Position numbers and translations under genes: made by a program | Source of the DNA: Paracoccaceae bacterium | GTDB lineage: Bacteria > Pseudomonadota > Alphaproteobacteria > Rhodobacterales > Rhodobacteraceae | DNA: 64,000 bases | Direction of reading: 5' to 3' | Assembly: GCA_014872875.1 (NCBI GenBank) | Contig: WKFI01000011.1 | Location: forward strand, 248,001 to 312,000 | Part shown: one piece after another, positions 26,231-35,190 of the stretch | Numbering within the stretch: the first letter of the stretch is position 1 | How the letters are laid out: each line of letters opens with the position of its first letter | The notes under the pieces: model-generated | Seen by the model: the letters and a program-made list of their open reading frames with translations, nothing else | What the model was told of the DNA's origin: nothing | The model's database searches: none

Positions 26231-26781
26231 TCCGTTCCGAAATTCTGAAAGAAATCGCTCCGATCCTGCGGGATCAACTGGTGGTCTGCAATATTGGCAT
26301 CCCCAGCCAAGAGCTGCATGCCATCGATGATCAGCCCACGAATTTCTACATGCTGGGCACCATGGGACTAGCATCAAGCATCGGTCTGGGTCTCGCCTTG
26401 GCGCAACCTAAACCGGTTATCGTGATCGATGGGGACGGATCGGTGCTGACCAATCTGGGAACACTGCCCACCATCGCCAACAATGAGGCGAACAACTATA
26501 TCCTGATGATCATCGACAACGGCTCGTATGGCTCGACCGGGGATCAACCGACTTATACGGGTCGGAAAACCTCGCTGGCTGGCATGGCCCGGGCGGCCGG
26601 CTGTGAAAACGTAGTCGAAGTTCAGGATGTGGACACCGGCAAGGCTTTGCAGGCCGCCATTGACGGCGGCAAGATGACCGTGATGGTGGTGAAATGCGAC
26701 AGCGGCAATGCCAAGATGCCCGTCATAACCATGGATCCGGTCGTCATACGTGATCGGTTCATGCAGGCGGTTGCGAGCTGA
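26227..26781 (+). CDS. comE: Sulfopyruvate decarboxylase subunit beta, ComE
   Basis: A 184-residue thiamine-diphosphate-binding (PP-domain) subunit. The signature GDGSVLTNLGTLPTIANNEANN contains the GDG-x-NN cofactor/Mg2+ motif, followed by DNGSYGSTGDQPTYTG. It pairs with ComD to decarboxylate sulfopyruvate to sulfoacetaldehyde, which would then be desulfonated by Xsc encoded elsewhere. Coupled to comD by a 4-base overlap. A perfect 9-bp inverted repeat at 26795-26814 follows but lies in the end of the convergent gene. Confidence 0.93.
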   Translation: MIRSEILKEIAPILRDQLVVCNIGIPSQELHAIDDQPTNFYMLGTMGLASSIGLGLALAQPKPVIVIDGDGSVLTNLGTLPTIANNEANNYILMIIDNGSYGSTGDQPTYTGRKTSLAGMARAAGCENVVEVQDVDTGKALQAAIDGGKMTVMVVKCDSGNAKMPVITMDPVVIRDRFMQAVAS

Positions 26782-26791
26782 TGAGCAAGTC

Positions 26792-28237
26792 TCAGGCCGG
26801 TCGAACGACCGGCCCGTAGCTGCCACCAAGAGCCACATGCAGCCTAACGAAGTCCACGGCCAGATTGCGCCGGTCCAAGGCCAGTGCATTCTCAGCGGCA
26901 AGAAACGTACGTTCGGCGTCTTGAACCTGTAGAAAGTCCATCGTTCCGTTTGCGAACTCGCGTCTCGCGATGTTCAGCACGCGCTCGGACGCCTCGACCG
27001 AAATGGTGGCCTGCCGGATCGCGTTCTGTCGCTGTTCCATTGCAAAAAGCGCATTGCGCACTTCTTCCACGGCAAAGATGACCTCCTGCTCCCAGTCAGC
27101 GCGCCGTTCCTCTGCGACGCCCCAGGCAGCTTCCAGTCGTCCTTTTCGAACCGGTCTGTCAAAGATGGGCAGGTCAAATCCCACGCGCAGAAAGCCTGCG
27201 TTCACTTCGGGCCCGGTCGAAGACAGGTTGGTGGCAATGTTCCCGGTCAGTACAACCGCCGGATACATCTCTGCCTCACTGGCTCCGACCGTGGCCAGCG
27301 CGCTCAGCAACCTTTGCTCCGCCCGCCGAATGTCCGGCCTGTTTCTGATCAGATCAGCTGGAACACCGGCTCTTACGACAGTGGAACGGGGCAAAGGTTG
27401 AGGCGCCCGCGTGTCAAAATCACTGCGTTTTGGCAACTCGGTCACACCGAGCAAGGCCATGATGCGATGAAGCGAGGTCGCAAACTGAACCCGAAGTTCT
27501 GGCATTGTCGATCGGGACGACGCAAGTAGCGCTTGCGCTTGCGCCTCGGCAATTTCGGGGGCTTTGCCGTCAGCCACCAACTTACGGGTTTCATGCAAGG
27601 TGACCCGCCGGGTTTCATTTATCCGTTTGGTTACGCGCATCAGTTCCTGAGCGTAACGCAGATCGATATAGGCTGTTATCACCTCGCTGATCAAAGTGAG
27701 ACGCGAGACGTTTGCATCTTCGTATGCGGCATGCAGGTTGGACTGACCTGCCAATCGCTCCTTCTCCAACTCGCGAAACAGATCCAGCCGCCAGGACGCT
27801 TCGGCCCGAACAAAGCCTGACGCGAACGCAGAACCCGAGCTCGTATCATCACTGATCTTGCCTTCGGATATGCGTACGGTTCCGCTGTAAGGATAACCCA
27901 CCGTCGCGGCCAGACCTTCTGCCTGTCGGATACGGGCGACTGCCTTGCGGATTTCCAGATTCTGCGCAAGCCCGGCTTCGACAACATCGTTTAGGGATTG
28001 GTCGCCGAAAGCACGCCACCATGTTTCGTTGGACCTTGCCTTTGGGATTTCCCCAGCCGACGGGCTGAACTGGCCAGGAAGATCCTTTGTCGGCGATACG
28101 ATCTCGGGGCCCAAGGAACAAGCGCTTAGGACAAAGGAAGAGCCAGCCGTCAAAAACCCACGACGATTTATCGCGTTCTCCGGGGGGATCCCGCGCAAAG
28201 AAAGTGTCTCAGGGCCAGTACGCGTCCGCTTTTCCAT
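26792..28237 (-). CDS. Outer-membrane efflux lipoprotein, NodT/TolC family (orphan)
   Basis: A 481-residue TolC-like outer-membrane channel of the NodT/RND class. The N-terminus has a lipoprotein box (VLSAC, Cys about residue 40) after NRRGFLTAGSS, which resembles a twin-arginine signal. The two OEP repeats carry LNDVVEAGLAQNLEIRKAVARIRQAEG and, later, DLIRNRPDIRRAEQRLLSA and SAEWG-type coiled segments up to YGPVVRPA. Such channels pair with an inner-membrane RND or ABC pump and a membrane-fusion protein; none is adjacent, so the partner is elsewhere or lost. Convergent with comE. Start at 28237 chosen because the upstream sequence adds no hydrophobic leader. Confidence 0.88.
   Translation of the reverse strand: MEKRTRTGPETLSLRGIPPENAINRRGFLTAGSSFVLSACSLGPEIVSPTKDLPGQFSPSAGEIPKARSNETWWRAFGDQSLNDVVEAGLAQNLEIRKAVARIRQAEGLAATVGYPYSGTVRISEGKISDDTSSGSAFASGFVRAEASWRLDLFRELEKERLAGQSNLHAAYEDANVSRLTLISEVITAYIDLRYAQELMRVTKRINETRRVTLHETRKLVADGKAPEIAEAQAQALLASSRSTMPELRVQFATSLHRIMALLGVTELPKRSDFDTRAPQPLPRSTVVRAGVPADLIRNRPDIRRAEQRLLSALATVGASEAEMYPAVVLTGNIATNLSSTGPEVNAGFLRVGFDLPIFDRPVRKGRLEAAWGVAEERRADWEQEVIFAVEEVRNALFAMEQRQNAIRQATISVEASERVLNIARREFANGTMDFLQVQDAERTFLAAENALALDRRNLAVDFVRLHVALGGSYGPVVRPA
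26795..26814. repeat. Inverted repeat at the convergence of comE and the efflux gene
   Basis: GGCCGGTCG (26795-26803) and CGACCGGCC (26806-26814) form a perfect stem with a 2-base loop; it has no T tract. It overlaps the last codons of the minus-strand gene and may slow transcription from both sides. Confidence 0.5.
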
Positions 28238-28506
28238 CTGCCTCTTGCACCCGAATTACAAGGCTCGGATGTCTTTGTTCATTGCTGCAAACGCTATCAC
28301 TGATCCGGCCATTTGTCTTGCACGCAGAAAGCAGCTTGGAAACGGCACGGCTTTGGTGTTGAAAGCGGGAAACAGTCGAGTTGCATCGATGGCATCACGA
28401 GGCTGCAGAATCCCCCTTTCCAAAGCCGGAAATCCGGTGTATGCGCACGGCTTCACGCGGGGATACAGCCTTGGAGGATCCCTGCCCTAACTTTGGAGAA
28501 TATATC

Positions 28507-29142
28507 ATGGCTGGAGAGATTCCTGATCTCGTAGCTCTGGAACGGACGGGGACAGGCAAGGGCGCCGCTCGTCAAGCACGCCGCGATGGCATGGTTCCGG
28601 GCATTGTTTTTGGTGGCGACAACGATCCGCTGCCGATTCAGATCCCGTTCAACGAACTGCTGAAGAAACTGAAAGCAGGCCGTTTCAAGTCCACACTGTG
28701 GAACTTGAAGGTCGAAGGTCACGACGATGTGCGCGTGATCTGCCGCGACGTTCAGCGTGATGTCGTCAAGGACCTGCCGACCCATCTGGACCTGATGCGT
28801 CTGCGTCGTACCACGAAGATCAACCTGTTCATTCCGGTTGAGTTCGTGAACGAAGAAACCGCTCCGGGCATCAAGAAGGGTGGCGTTTTGACCATCGTGC
28901 GCCCCGAAGTCGAGCTGGTCTGCACCGCGGGCGATATTCCGGAAAAGATCACTGTCGATCTGTCCGGTCTGGCCATCGGCGATGTTGTCACCATTTCGTC
29001 GGTTGACCTTCCGTCGGGCACCAAGCCGACCATCGACCGCGACTTCGTGATCGCCAACATCTCGGCCCCGTCGGGCCTGAGCGCAAGCGACGATGACGAC
29101 GCCGAAGAAGCTGGCGAAGAAGTCGAAGCCGCTGAAGAATAA
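28507..29142 (+). CDS. rplY: Large ribosomal subunit protein L25/general stress protein Ctc
   Basis: A 211-residue L25/TL5/Ctc protein that binds 5S rRNA. Domain 1 (5S binding) starts [19 protein letters not shown] and holds [13 protein letters not shown]; the second domain contains [16 protein letters not shown]. An acidic tail ([17 protein letters not shown]) ends the protein. ATG at 28507, not the earlier in-frame start, matches the family N-terminus. A terminator follows, then pth 137 bases downstream, the rplY-pth order common in bacteria. Confidence 0.95.
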   Translation: MAGEIPDLVALERTGTGKGAARQARRDGMVPGIVFGGDNDPLPIQIPFNELLKKLKAGRFKSTLWNLKVEGHDDVRVICRDVQRDVVKDLPTHLDLMRLRRTTKINLFIPVEFVNEETAPGIKKGGVLTIVRPEVELVCTAGDIPEKITVDLSGLAIGDVVTISSVDLPSGTKPTIDRDFVIANISAPSGLSASDDDDAEEAGEEVEAAEE

Positions 29143-29168
29143 GCCAAGCCCCTTGGGGTACAAGCTTG

Positions 29169-29199
29169 AAAACGGGATCCTAATGGGTCCCGTTTTTTT
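29169..29199 (+). terminator. Rho-independent terminator after rplY
   Basis: AACGGGA (29171-29177) pairs with TCCCGTT (29188-29194), with further CC/GG pairs inside, followed by seven Ts. Confidence 0.88.
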
Positions 29200-29278
29200 G
29201 TTTCGGTTGATAACAATTTGAAAAGCAGCAAGACTTCAGGCATCAGTCGTCTGGTACAAACAGGAGAGCGATCCGGTC

Positions 29279-30019
29279 ATGAAACTGATTGTCGGACTGG
29301 GAAACCCAGGTGGGAAGTACGAAGGCAACCGTCACAATATCGGCTTCATGGCGCTCGACAGGGTTGCCGCGGATCACGGGTTCAGTCCTTGGAAATCCAA
29401 GTTTAGCGGCAAGATTGCCGAAGGCACCGTGAGTGGTGAAAAGCTGCTGTTGTTGAAGCCTGAAACCTTCATGAACCGTTCCGGTCAATCCGTCGGCGAA
29501 GCGATGCGCTTTTATAAGCTCAGCCCCGGGGACGTGATGGTCATGCATGACGAGCTGGATTTGGCGCCGGGTAAAGCACGGGTCAAACAGGGCGGTGGAC
29601 ATGCCGGGCACAATGGCTTGCGATCGATCCACGCCCATATCGGGGCGGACTATGGCCGTGTGCGTTTGGGCATCGGTCATCCGGGACACAAGGACCAGGT
29701 CGCGCGATATGTCTTGAACGATTTTGCAAAGGCCGACGCCGATTGGCTGGACGACCTGTTACGCGGCATTTCGGACGGGATCGGTGAACTTGCCAAGGGT
29801 GACAGTGGCAAATTCATGAACGCCGTTGCATTGCGAACCGCACCGCCTCGCTCTTCGGGTGGGCAGAAAAGTGGAGAAACCTCTGCCAAGGCCAAACCCG
29901 CCAGCGAAGCAAAACCCACGCCGCCCAAGCCCCAACCCGCGCCGAAAGAGCCAGAGGTTCAAGACGAACCACAGGACAATCGGTCTGCCTTGCAGAAACT
30001 GGTGGACAAGTTCCGCTAA
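29279..30019 (+). CDS. pth: Peptidyl-tRNA hydrolase
   Basis: A 246-residue Pth that cleaves peptidyl-tRNA released from stalled ribosomes. Motifs: LIVGLGNPGGKYEGNRHNIGF (catalytic His in the HN pair), KPETFMNRSG, HDELDLAPGKARVKQGGGHAGHNGLRSI and GIGHPG. The family is usually ~190 residues; here a ~55-residue Lys/Pro/Ala/Glu-rich, disordered-looking tail (about residues 190-246) is added. An AGGAGAG ribosome site lies 9 bases before ATG. Confidence 0.96.
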   Translation: MKLIVGLGNPGGKYEGNRHNIGFMALDRVAADHGFSPWKSKFSGKIAEGTVSGEKLLLLKPETFMNRSGQSVGEAMRFYKLSPGDVMVMHDELDLAPGKARVKQGGGHAGHNGLRSIHAHIGADYGRVRLGIGHPGHKDQVARYVLNDFAKADADWLDDLLRGISDGIGELAKGDSGKFMNAVALRTAPPRSSGGQKSGETSAKAKPASEAKPTPPKPQPAPKEPEVQDEPQDNRSALQKLVDKFR

Positions 30020-30102
30020 ACAACTTGCACGGAAGTTGCCGCTGGGTTCCCGTTGCAATTTTTGACGCCTCTGCCTTCTCTTGTTCTGGAGGAGGTACGA
30101 AC

Positions 30103-31266
30103 ATGCGCACATTCGGGAAGTGGTTGGGACGGATCTTGCTGGCTCTGGTGCTGGCCGCCGTGGTTGTCGGCGTCTGGAAACGCGAGGAAATCACACGCCT
30201 TATGGCGGTGAACACGCTGTTCGACGCAGAAAAGATCGTGAACAACTTTTCGAACATGGACGCTGCTTTCCTGTCAGTGCCCATTTCCCGAGGCGATGGT
30301 GCAATCAGCCCCCTGCCCGTCGGCGAAGTCATGGAACTGCCTGAAGGATCCGACAAGTGGATCAAGGACCGTGCTGTAACATCGCTACTGGTTCTGAAAG
30401 ACGGCGAAATTCGTTACGAAGACTATTTTCTCGGTACTGGGGAGGATGATCGCCGCATTTCATGGTCGATCGCCAAAAGCTATCTCTCTGCCCTGTTTGG
30501 CGTGTTGCTTGAGGAAGGCGCGATTGCCTCTATCGACGATCCGGTCACTCAATATGCTCCAACGTTGGCAGGCACGGCCTATGACGGGGCCACCATCCGT
30601 AATGTATTGAACATGGCCAGCGGGATTGTGTTTGACGAAGATTACCTGGACAACAATTCCGACATTAAGCGGATGGGACGCGTGCTGGCCTTGGGAGGTA
30701 CGCTGGACGATTTCACCGCCAGTTTCACCGACCGTTTTGCCGAGCCGGGTGAGACTTGGCAATATGTCTCGATCGATACGCATGTCATCGGGATGGTGAT
30801 CCGGGGGGCCACGGGACGCAGCGTGACCGAGCTGCTGACCGAGAAGATCATCGCCCCGCTCGGGCTGGAACATGACGGCTACTATCTGACTGACGGCACT
30901 GAAACGGCTTTTGTTCTGGGGGGCTTGAACTTCACAACCAGAGATTTTGCCCGGTTCGGACAGATGATCCTGCAAGACGGCGAATATGGTGGCCAGCAGG
31001 TTGTACCGGCCGCGTGGATCGCGGCTTCGACAGAGGCAACCGCTCCTACGGCCCCCGGAAAAATCGGCTATGGATATCAATGGTGGATCCCTATTGGAGC
31101 CAGCGAAGACGAGTTTCTGGGCCGGGGCGTTTATGGGCAATACCTGTACTTTGATCAGGCCAAAGGTGTGCTGATTGTCACAACCGGCGCAGATCTGAAG
31201 TTCCGCGATTCCGGAATTGACGCAGGCAACACCGAAATGTTCCGCAAGATAGCGGAAAAGCTGTAA
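30103..31266 (+). CDS. Serine hydrolase of the beta-lactamase (class C/PBP) family
   Basis: A 387-residue protein with an N-terminal transmembrane anchor (WLGRILLALVLAAVVVGVWK) and a periplasmic serine-hydrolase domain. The SxxK active-site motif is in SWSIAKSYLSAL; the Tyr motif appears in QYVSIDTHV (YVS); the third motif is likely GYGYQWW. It may hydrolyse peptides, esters or a lactam; the substrate is not predictable. ATG at 30103 is chosen because of the strong GGAGGAGG ribosome site 8 bases upstream; a TTG at 30025 would add unlikely sequence. Confidence 0.88.
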   Translation: MRTFGKWLGRILLALVLAAVVVGVWKREEITRLMAVNTLFDAEKIVNNFSNMDAAFLSVPISRGDGAISPLPVGEVMELPEGSDKWIKDRAVTSLLVLKDGEIRYEDYFLGTGEDDRRISWSIAKSYLSALFGVLLEEGAIASIDDPVTQYAPTLAGTAYDGATIRNVLNMASGIVFDEDYLDNNSDIKRMGRVLALGGTLDDFTASFTDRFAEPGETWQYVSIDTHVIGMVIRGATGRSVTELLTEKIIAPLGLEHDGYYLTDGTETAFVLGGLNFTTRDFARFGQMILQDGEYGGQQVVPAAWIAASTEATAPTAPGKIGYGYQWWIPIGASEDEFLGRGVYGQYLYFDQAKGVLIVTTGADLKFRDSGIDAGNTEMFRKIAEKL

Positions 31267-31275
31267 GCTGATCCA

Positions 31276-31644
31276 ATGGAACCTGATGCATCTGTAAACG
31301 TATTGGGACAGGAGCTGCAGCCCTGCTCCCTGGATCCGCTGACCGGCTTTTTCCGGGACGGCCACTGCAACACTTGCAACGCCGATCAGGGGAGTCACAC
31401 GGTCTGTGCGGTGATGACAGCCGAGTTTCTGGCCTACTCCAAGTATGTCGGCAATGACCTGAGCACACCGCGTCCCGAATTCAGGTTCAAGGGCCTCAAT
31501 CCCGGAGATCACTGGTGCCTGTGCGCAGCGCGGTTTCTGCAAGCCGCGGATGAGGGCTGTGCCCCCAAAGTTAACTTGGCGGCCACGCATCAAAGGGCGC
31601 TTGAAATCGTGCCTTTACATGTCTTGCAGGAACACGCGGCATAA
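31276..31644 (+). CDS. DUF2237 family protein
   Basis: A 122-residue cysteine-rich protein of the DUF2237 family. Typical segments are VNVLGQELQPCSLDPLTGFFRDGHC, DQGSHTVCAVMTAEFLAYSK, and NPGDHWCLCAARFLQA. Six or more Cys are visible, including the CNTC and WCLC pairs, suggesting metal or disulfide chemistry. Function unknown. The gene starts 9 bases after the serine hydrolase stop and is probably cotranscribed. Confidence 0.88.
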   Translation: MEPDASVNVLGQELQPCSLDPLTGFFRDGHCNTCNADQGSHTVCAVMTAEFLAYSKYVGNDLSTPRPEFRFKGLNPGDHWCLCAARFLQAADEGCAPKVNLAATHQRALEIVPLHVLQEHAA

Positions 31645-31783
31645 CCGGATACACAGGGTACGTTGGCCTTAGGCAGTTGCACATTTCGCGCAACTGCCGT
31701 CTATTTCACGCGCCAGCCAACCCGTGATCCGAATCGGATCGGGTCAGCCAACTCCCAATCACATGACCCGAAGAGGCACGCAG

Positions 31784-32104
31784 ATGAGCTATATTGCCAT
31801 GAACCGTTTCAAGGTCCGCCAAGGATCGGAAGCAGATTTCGAAACCGTCTGGAAAGAACGTGAAAGCCGACTTACCGAATTGAAAGGCTTCCGCGAGTTC
31901 CGCCTGTTGAAAGGCCCCGAAGGCGAAGGCTATCGCCTGTATTCCAGCCACGTGATCTGGGACAGCCGAGAGGATTTCGAAGCCTGGACCAAATCCGAGC
32001 AATTCCGAGATGCGCACAAGAACGCCGGCAATGCCAAGACCCAATATGCGCTGATGGGCCATCCTCAATTCGAAGGCTTTGACACCATCCTGCAGGAAAG
32101 CTGA
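31784..32104 (+). CDS. Antibiotic biosynthesis monooxygenase-domain protein
   Basis: A 106-residue ABM-domain protein (dimeric ferredoxin-like barrel), with the typical start MSYIAMNRFKVRQGSEADFE and core GFREFRLLKGPEGEGYRLYSSHVIWDSREDFEAWTKSEQF. Relatives include heme-degrading HmoB/IsdG-type enzymes and quinol monooxygenases; the catalytic preference is unknown. ATG at 31784 was chosen over an upstream in-frame TTG-type start (31724) because the domain begins there. Followed by a terminator shared with trpB. Confidence 0.88.
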   Translation: MSYIAMNRFKVRQGSEADFETVWKERESRLTELKGFREFRLLKGPEGEGYRLYSSHVIWDSREDFEAWTKSEQFRDAHKNAGNAKTQYALMGHPQFEGFDTILQES

Positions 32105-32136
32105 TCCCGGCCGGTGTCGCCTATCCGTGAATAGAA

Positions 32137-32174
32137 AATGCCCAGAGCGGGGGTGACCGCTCCGGGCATTTTTT
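32137..32174. terminator. Bidirectional terminator between the ABM gene and trpB
   Basis: A 14-bp stem with one mismatch: AATGCCCAGAGCGG (32137-32150) with CCGCTCCGGGCATT, then Ts; on the other strand it also has an A/T-rich flank. It lies between convergent genes. Confidence 0.9.
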
Positions 32175-32195
32175 GTTCAGCGAACCGACAACGGA

Positions 32196-33449
32196 TCAAT
32201 CCATGTCACGACCTTCGGTGTCTGACATGTCAAAACCCAAATGCCGAGCGACGGTAAAGATGTCCTTGTCACCGCGGCCACACATGTTCATCACGATGAC
32301 ATGGTCCTTGGGCAGTTCCGGCGCGATCTTCATCACATGGGCCAGCGCATGGCTGGGCTCGAGCGCCGGAATAATGCCTTCCAGCGCGCAAGAAACCTGG
32401 AAGGCCTCAAGCGCTTCCTTATCGGTAATCGAGACATACTCCGCGCGACCGATGTCGTTCAGCCAGGCATGTTCCGGACCGATCCCCGGATAGTCCAAAC
32501 CAGCAGAGATCGAGAAACCTTCCTGGATTTGGCCGTCTTCATCCTGCAGCAGATAGGTCCGGTTGCCGTGCAACACGCCGGGGCGTCCTCCAGTAAGCGA
32601 GGCGCAATGCTGCATCTTTTCATCTACGCCTTTGCCGCCGGCTTCGACGCCGATGATGCGCACACTGGCGTCATCGAGGAACGGGTAGAACAGGCCCATT
32701 GCGTTTGAGCCGCCACCAATGGCCGCGATGACAGTGTCTGGCAGACGACCCTCACCCTCCAGTTCGGGCAGCTGCCAACGAACTTCCTTGCCAATGATCG
32801 ACTGGAAGTCACGGACCATCGCCGGATAGGGGTGCGGACCAGCAACCGTGCCAATGCAATAGAACGTGTCGCGGACATTGGTGACCCAATCGCGCAACGC
32901 GTCGTTCATGGCGTCTTTCAACGTGCCGCGTCCCGATGTAACCGGAATCACTTCGGCCCCCAATAGGCGCATCCGGAACACATTCGGTGCCTGACGTTGC
33001 ACGTCATGGGCGCCCATATAGACCACACATTTCAGACCGAACTTGGCGCAGACGGTCGCGGTGGCAACGCCGTGCTGCCCGGCGCCCGTTTCGGCGATGA
33101 TCCGGGTCTTGCCCATGCGGCGCGCCAGAATGATCTGCCCCAGCACGTTGTTGACCTTGTGCGCGCCGGTATGGTTCAGCTCGTCGCGCTTCATGTACAC
33201 CTTTGCACCGCCCAGGTGATCGGTCAGGCGTTCAGCGAAATAGAGAGGGCTGGGACGGCCGACATAGTGCTTCCACAGATCATCCATCTCGGCCCAGAAA
33301 GTCGGATCATCCTTGGCCTTGTTGTATTCCTCTTCCAGACTCAGGATCAGCGGCATCAAGGTTTCGCTGACAAAACGTCCTCCGAAGATTCCAAAACGGC
33401 CCCGTTCGTCCGGTCCGTTCATGAAGCTGTTGAAAAGATCATCGGCCAT
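32196..33449 (-). CDS. trpB: Tryptophan synthase beta chain
   Basis: A 417-residue PLP enzyme that joins indole and serine to make tryptophan. The PLP lysine is in [12 protein letters not shown]; the phosphate-binding glycine loop is [12 protein letters not shown], and the C-terminal substrate loop GRGDKDIF is present. An ATG at 33449 is supported by AGAGGG 7 bases upstream; an in-frame GTG two codons earlier also exists. trpA is not next to it. trpF lies 123 bases upstream on the same strand, so trpF-trpB are the same transcript. Confidence 0.97.
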   Translation of the reverse strand: MADDLFNSFMNGPDERGRFGIFGGRFVSETLMPLILSLEEEYNKAKDDPTFWAEMDDLWKHYVGRPSPLYFAERLTDHLGGAKVYMKRDELNHTGAHKVNNVLGQIILARRMGKTRIIAETGAGQHGVATATVCAKFGLKCVVYMGAHDVQRQAPNVFRMRLLGAEVIPVTSGRGTLKDAMNDALRDWVTNVRDTFYCIGTVAGPHPYPAMVRDFQSIIGKEVRWQLPELEGEGRLPDTVIAAIGGGSNAMGLFYPFLDDASVRIIGVEAGGKGVDEKMQHCASLTGGRPGVLHGNRTYLLQDEDGQIQEGFSISAGLDYPGIGPEHAWLNDIGRAEYVSITDKEALEAFQVSCALEGIIPALEPSHALAHVMKIAPELPKDHVIVMNMCGRGDKDIFTVARHLGFDMSDTEGRDMD

Positions 33450-33572
33450 GGTCACGCCCTCTGTTGGCTATCCCACCTGTCCTAGTGCGCCCATGCGGTA
33501 AGGGCAAGCGACGGTGGTCGAAATGAAATGAAAACCGGATGCTCCAAGAGAGAACGGGGAGTAACGAACTGA

Positions 33573-34220
33573 TCAGCTTTGCGCCGCAGCAACAAAAGCC
33601 TTGATGAGAACTTCATCCTTCACACCCGGTGCACTTTCAACGCCCGAGGCTGTATCGACTTGACGGGTTCCAGTCATGCGGATCGCCTCAGCCACATTGT
33701 CTGGTGTCAGCCCGCCCGCCAGCATCCATGGCTTACGCCAATACTTGCGGCCCGCCAGCAGGCGCCAGTCAAAGGCCAAACCATTGCCGCCCGGCAGCTC
33801 CGAGGTCTTTGGTGGTTTTGCGTCAATCAGCAACTGATCTGCTGCGTCCGAATACAGGTCGATCAGGGCCAAGTCCTCGGCATCAGCAATCCCAAATGCC
33901 TTGATGACCGGCAAGCCAAAGCGTTCCTTGACCTGCATCACCCGTTCCGGGCTTTCCTGACCGTGCAATTGCAACAAGTCGATCGGCACCTCCGACACGA
34001 TCGCATCCAGTTCGGCATCCGTGGCGTTCACAGACAACGCCACTTTTGCCACCCCGTCCGGCACCTGTCTGGCCAAGGCCGCTGCCTGCGTCGGCGTCAC
34101 GTAGCGCGGGGATTTCGGAAAGAAATTGAAGCCGATATAGCGCACCCCTGCATCGACGCAGGCGCGCACCTGTTCAGGGGCGGTCAGGCCGCAGATCTTT
34201 ACGGCAGTGTCAGCAGGCAT
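33573..34220 (-). CDS. trpF: Phosphoribosylanthranilate isomerase
   Basis: A 215-residue (beta/alpha)8-barrel isomerase in tryptophan synthesis that converts N-phosphoribosylanthranilate to CdRP. Catalytic Cys is in VKICGL (residues ~7-12), with [30 protein letters not shown], and the phosphate site [10 protein letters not shown] and DTASGVES. Catalytic Asp is probably in the QVDTASG segment. The start is 4 bases after the LapA-domain gene stop, showing a shared transcript with the genes upstream. Confidence 0.97.
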   Translation of the reverse strand: MPADTAVKICGLTAPEQVRACVDAGVRYIGFNFFPKSPRYVTPTQAAALARQVPDGVAKVALSVNATDAELDAIVSEVPIDLLQLHGQESPERVMQVKERFGLPVIKAFGIADAEDLALIDLYSDAADQLLIDAKPPKTSELPGGNGLAFDWRLLAGRKYWRKPWMLAGGLTPDNVAEAIRMTGTRQVDTASGVESAPGVKDEVLIKAFVAAAQS

Positions 34221-34224
34221 GTGC

Positions 34225-34575
34225 TCAGCTCGCTTCGTCCAGAATGGCCAAGACCTCGTCCTTGCCTTCGTTCTTCTGCTTTTTCAGCTTGTTGACTTCG
34301 CGGGACAGTTTCTTGACCTCGCGCGCCTGGTTGCCCGCATCACGGCGATGCTTGTGTTCACGCAGCCATTCCCAGATGAACCCGACCACCAAGCCGACGG
34401 CGATACCGCCCAGAACGACCACAAACAAGGGTAGGCTGATCGAAGGGTTGAACCCAACAAGCTCAGCCACGGCTTCGGGCATCAGCTTGATCGTGACGAC
34501 GCCCCGATTGGCCAAAGAGACGGACACCAGAATAATCCCGAGCGTCCCCAGGAAGGCATAGCGAATGTAGCGCAT
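34225..34575 (-). CDS. LapA-domain inner-membrane protein
   Basis: A 116-residue protein with two transmembrane helices ([36 protein letters not shown]) and a cytoplasmic basic coiled coil (about 75-110) with [17 protein letters not shown]. It belongs to the LapA/YciS family, linked to lipopolysaccharide assembly control with LapB. Located between ihfB and trpF as in many Rhodobacterales. The C-terminal coiled coil is the family hallmark. Confidence 0.9.
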   Translation of the reverse strand: MRYIRYAFLGTLGIILVSVSLANRGVVTIKLMPEAVAELVGFNPSISLPLFVVVLGGIAVGLVVGFIWEWLREHKHRRDAGNQAREVKKLSREVNKLKKQKNEGKDEVLAILDEAS

Positions 34576-34582
34576 GTAACTT

Positions 34583-34864
34583 TTACTTTCCGTTCAAGCG
34601 GTCCCGCAGCAACTTGCCAGTCTTGAAGAAAGGCACGTGCTTTTCTTCTACATGGACCGTTTCCCCGGTTCTTGGATTGCGACCAATCCGCGCGTCGCGC
34701 TGTTTCACCGAAAAGGCGCCAAAGCCGCGAAGCTCCACACGGTCGCCGCGCGACATGGCATCGGTGACTTCTTCGAAGACCGTGTTCACAATGCGCTCAA
34801 CATCCCGTTGAAACAGGTGTGGATTTTCGTCTGCAATCTTCTGAATCAATTCAGACCGGATCAT
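34583..34864 (-). CDS. ihfB: Integration host factor subunit beta
   Basis: A 93-residue HU/IHF-type DNA-bending protein. The start [17 protein letters not shown], the DNA-binding arm [21 protein letters not shown] and the C-terminal [10 protein letters not shown] match IhfB closely. ATG at 34864 was chosen because the family begins here; a longer in-frame start (34894) would add ten residues. It follows rpsA in the usual alphaproteobacterial order and probably has its own promoter in the 326-base interval before it. Confidence 0.96.
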   Translation of the reverse strand: MIRSELIQKIADENPHLFQRDVERIVNTVFEEVTDAMSRGDRVELRGFGAFSVKQRDARIGRNPRTGETVHVEEKHVPFFKTGKLLRDRLNGK

Positions 34865-35122
34865 TGATGTGTTCCCTCCCCAGAGACCTGGCATTGTTTT
34901 ATGCCATTTTTCCTAACTATAGAAAGAAATCCACGATCCTGAAACAAGGGTTCTGACAGATCAGAGGCAAAAATACGGGTCCCGGCGGCTATCTGCTCAA
35001 TGCCAAGGGTTCAGAAACCAGCATGATGGTGCCAATTGAGCGAAAGAGCTTAATTTCTAACCTATTGATTCGGCTACCTTCACACGGACGGATCGAACGC
35101 TGAGAGCCGAAAACCGGGACCG
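34865..35122. other. Interval between ihfB and the rpsA terminator
   Basis: About 260 bases without a gene. It is AT-richer than its surroundings in the part near ihfB, as expected for the ihfB promoter on the minus strand. No further element could be assigned. Confidence 0.5.
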
Positions 35123-35160
35123 GCAAAAATGAAAACGGCCCTGGTTTGCACCAAGGCCGT
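35123..35160 (-). terminator. Rho-independent terminator after rpsA
   Basis: On the minus strand, ACGGCCTTGG and CCAGGGCCGT form a 10-bp stem with one mismatch around a 6-base loop, followed by TTTTC and TTTTTG. It begins 31 bases past the rpsA stop. Confidence 0.88.
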
Positions 35161-35190
35161 CTCCAATTCTGCAATACGGTCCGAAGAGGA

